The position numbers and the translations under genes were made by a program. Of a DNA stretch of 64,000 bases, positions 62,175 through 64,000 are shown in pieces. The stretch lies in assembly GCA_900542575.1 (NCBI GenBank), contig UQOE01000001.1, positions 124,001 through 188,000 of the forward strand, written 5' to 3'. The first letter of the stretch is position 1. Each line of letters opens with the position of its first letter. The DNA is from an uncultured Oscillospiraceae bacterium (GTDB lineage Bacteria; Bacillota; Clostridia; Oscillospirales; Acutalibacteraceae). The notes beneath the pieces were generated by a model, which was not told the origin of the DNA, ran no database searches, and was given only the letters and a program-made list of their open reading frames with translations.

Positions 62175-63395
62175 TCAGTCCGTCAGCTCAACCGACGGGT
62201 CTTTCCAGGCTACCTTGCCCCGGCAGACCGTGAGCAGGCATTTTCCATAGACCTGCTTTCCGGCAAACGGCGTCGACCGCCCCATGGAGAGAAAGTCATC
62301 CGGGTTAATCTCATACTGATCATTCAGATCAAACACCGTAAAACTGCCCGGGTCCATCGGCACGCCAAACCGTTTGTGCGGCGCAATGGACATGAGATCA
62401 ATTAATCGATCCAGCGTCAGAGTTCCGGGGCGGACCAGGTCGGTGTAGAGCACCGGAAAAGCGGTCTCCAGCCCGACGATACCGAAGGGGCTCTTCTCCA
62501 GCCCGCGGGATTTCTCCTCTGCCGAGTGCGGCGCATGGTCGGTGGCAATCATATCGATCGTTCCGTCCAAAAGGCCTGCCAGAAGGGCTTCTCTGTCCTC
62601 CGGGCTCCGCAGAGGCGGGTTCATCTTAAACCGCCCATCCTCCTGAAGCATAGTATCATCCATGGTCAGGTAATGGGGACCGGTCTCGCAGGTGATATCC
62701 ACGCCGTCTGCCTTGGCCTTTCGGATGATCTCTACGCTCTCTTTTGTGGAGATGTGGCAGACATGGAAGCTGCAGCCGGTCTCTTTGGCGAGCTCCGCAT
62801 CCCGTTTGATCTCACCCCACTCGCTCTCGGAACAGATGCCCCGGTGGCCATGCTCTTTCGCATAGGCACCGTCGTGGATATAGCCGCCGTGCAGCAGGGA
62901 ATTGACTTCACAGTGGGCGGCAATGATTTTGCCGAGCTTTGCGGCCTCTTCCATGCCGGCACGCATTTTATCGGAGTCCTGGACCCCGTGGCCGTCATCG
63001 GAGAAAGCGATGACATAGGGCGCCAGAGCCTTCATGTCAACCAGTTCCCGACCGAGTTCCCCCACAGTGATGGAAGCATAGGGATAGACGTCAATACAGG
63101 CATCCCGTTCAATGATATCCTGTTCCTGTTTCAGATGCTCCAGCGAATCCGGAACCGGTTTCAGATTCGGCATAGGGCAGACCGCTGTATAGCCGCCGTG
63201 GGCACCCGCCAGACTTCCCGTGCGAATGGTCTCTTTATAAGAAAAACCCGGCTCTCTGAAATGAACATGCACATCAAAGAATCCGGGAAATAAAGAATAC
63301 TGATTCAAATTAGAAACACGGGGAGCGTCAGCAAGGAAGCCTTTCTCATAGATGGAATTTGCGTGGGCCATAAGGTCACGGAGAGAGAATGTCAT
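62175..63395 (-). CDS. pyrC: Dihydroorotase
   Basis: A 406-residue zinc amidohydrolase. The metal motif DVHVHFREPG is near residue 40, and the catalytic Asp is in MIATDHAPHSAEEK. The N terminus is short and lacks the usual beta-sandwich lead-in of about 10-15 residues, but the metal sites are complete. It is the first gene of the pyr operon with a GAGGTAA site before the ATG. Confidence 0.9.
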   Translation of the reverse strand: MTFSLRDLMAHANSIYEKGFLADAPRVSNLNQYSLFPGFFDVHVHFREPGFSYKETIRTGSLAGAHGGYTAVCPMPNLKPVPDSLEHLKQEQDIIERDACIDVYPYASITVGELGRELVDMKALAPYVIAFSDDGHGVQDSDKMRAGMEEAAKLGKIIAAHCEVNSLLHGGYIHDGAYAKEHGHRGICSESEWGEIKRDAELAKETGCSFHVCHISTKESVEIIRKAKADGVDITCETGPHYLTMDDTMLQEDGRFKMNPPLRSPEDREALLAGLLDGTIDMIATDHAPHSAEEKSRGLEKSPFGIVGLETAFPVLYTDLVRPGTLTLDRLIDLMSIAPHKRFGVPMDPGSFTVFDLNDQYEINPDDFLSMGRSTPFAGKQVYGKCLLTVCRGKVAWKDPSVELTD

Positions 63396-63447
63396 TCTGT
63401 TACCTCACTGTATGATATTTTCAAAATTTTGCTCCAAAATTGTAACC

Positions 63448-63476
63448 ATTATACCCTACGCAAATACGACTGTCAA
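63448..63476 (-). promoter_or_regulatory. Promoter of the pyr operon
   Basis: On the minus strand: a perfect consensus -35 TTGACA (63476-63471), a 17-bp spacer and -10 TATAAT (63453-63448). The leader to pyrC is only about 45 bases, too short for a PyrR-type attenuator. Confidence 0.9.
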
Positions 63477-63487
63477 ACGAAGCCAGA

Positions 63488-64000
63488 TTACTTCATAATC
63501 TTCTCCAATTGCTGGACGAGTGCTTTCTTTTTTTCGTCACTGAGACCCGGCATATGGGTCAGCACCTGGCGCAGCGTCAGATTTTTCAGCAGCGGATTCA
63601 GAAGATACTTCTGTGCCCGTTCCGGAATATGTTTCTGAATGAACGCCCTGGCCTTCTCGTTTTCCATCAGGGTGCCGAACCGGGTGTCCAGACTGATATG
63701 GCTTTCCGGAAGAACGCCGGCCTTCTGGGCGGCCGTTCGGCCAGCCTTCAGCAGTTCTGAACCCACAGCGCCGTCTTTCAGGAAATCTACCGCCCGGGCA
63801 ATGGAGTTGACCGCCTTTTCCCCTGCCGTCAATTTCGGCTTTTCGGCGGTGTTCAGATAAGATTTTTTCGGAAGGGCCTCCGAAATCTCGTCCATAGTCC
63901 AGCAGAACTGAAACTTCTTCCGCTGCTCAGCCGTCATAAAACCTTCCGCCTGCATGCGGTCAAACATGGAGCGCAGCGGTTCATAGTAACCCTCTTTATT
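63488..64000 (-). CDS. LOG-family-like protein, C-terminal part (truncated by the window)
   Basis: The frame is open to the end of the window and continues beyond it, so only the last 170 residues are seen. The upstream part, GYYEPLRSMFDRMQAEGFM, resembles the C-terminal end of the Rossmann-fold LOG (lysine decarboxylase-like) family, in which such a segment follows the nucleotide-binding site. About 115 residues come after the family's usual end: a helical stretch, and a small domain (DTRFGTLMENEKARAFIQKH to TLRQVLTHMPGLSDEKK). The identification is tentative because the catalytic motifs are outside the window. Confidence 0.5.
   Translation of the reverse strand, partial: NKEGYYEPLRSMFDRMQAEGFMTAEQRKKFQFCWTMDEISEALPKKSYLNTAEKPKLTAGEKAVNSIARAVDFLKDGAVGSELLKAGRTAAQKAGVLPESHISLDTRFGTLMENEKARAFIQKHIPERAQKYLLNPLLKNLTLRQVLTHMPGLSDEKKKALVQQLEKIMK

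Noticed and set aside
1..64000. tRNA genes, CRISPR arrays, insertion sequences, prophage genes, replication origin
   Set aside because: Looked for on both strands; none could be supported from the sequence.

Overview
The window looks like chromosome from a Gram-positive anaerobe of the class Clostridia, of moderate GC. The evidence is the block hprK-glk-murB / rapZ-whiA-dnaE-pfkA, the AddAB recombination nuclease, RecD2, a class A RNase P RNA, an ATCase with a PyrI regulatory subunit next to PyrK/PyrD type 1B, strong AGGAGG ribosome binding sites, and frequent TTG and GTG starts. Genus and species cannot be read from the sequence. No tRNA, rRNA other than none seen, CRISPR array, insertion sequence or prophage was recognised.

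Layout. 1-7.9 kb is a putative carbohydrate catabolic island: a GPH-family symporter with a small membrane partner (+); a TetR regulator, an FGGY sugar kinase and a low-molecular-weight tyrosine phosphatase (-); and a class III aminotransferase followed by a tandem-domain class II aldolase (+). 8-15.5 kb holds an AT-rich MFS transporter that looks foreign, two paralogous M28 metallopeptidases with membrane segments inside the catalytic domain, a GT2 glycosyltransferase, an APH-like phosphotransferase and a pyridoxal kinase. 15.56-16.30 kb (-) has no credible protein gene, but has its own near-consensus promoter, a strong terminator and many nested and long-range inverted repeats. It is the best candidate for a large structured non-coding RNA and the most interesting item here.

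16.4-26.5 kb (-) is a radical SAM gene and the conserved core block (pfkA, dnaE, whiA, rapZ, murB, glk, hprK), linking carbon control to cell wall and replication. 26.7-29.8 kb (+) is a tightly overlapped nucleoside salvage operon (deoC-deoD-cdd-pdp). 29.9-34.6 kb (-) carries a DUF4364-like gene, mreB, comF and recD2, followed by rnpB. 35.2-39.1 kb (+) has an LCP ligase, an unknown membrane protein and a PutP-type symporter.

39.2-44.7 kb (-) contains a nitroreductase, the decayed remains of a ferredoxin-nitroreductase, hemW, lepA and a secreted esterase. 45-49.6 kb has a lipoprotein (+), an acyl-CoA synthetase, small proteins and murC (-). 49.8-56.8 kb (+) is addB-addA. 57.1-63.4 kb (-) has a DhaS-like TetR regulator downstream of a seven-gene pyrimidine operon pyrC-K-D-F-E-B-I driven by a perfect consensus promoter. 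The window ends inside a LOG-family-like gene. Product names are from recognised motifs and family knowledge; no search was run.
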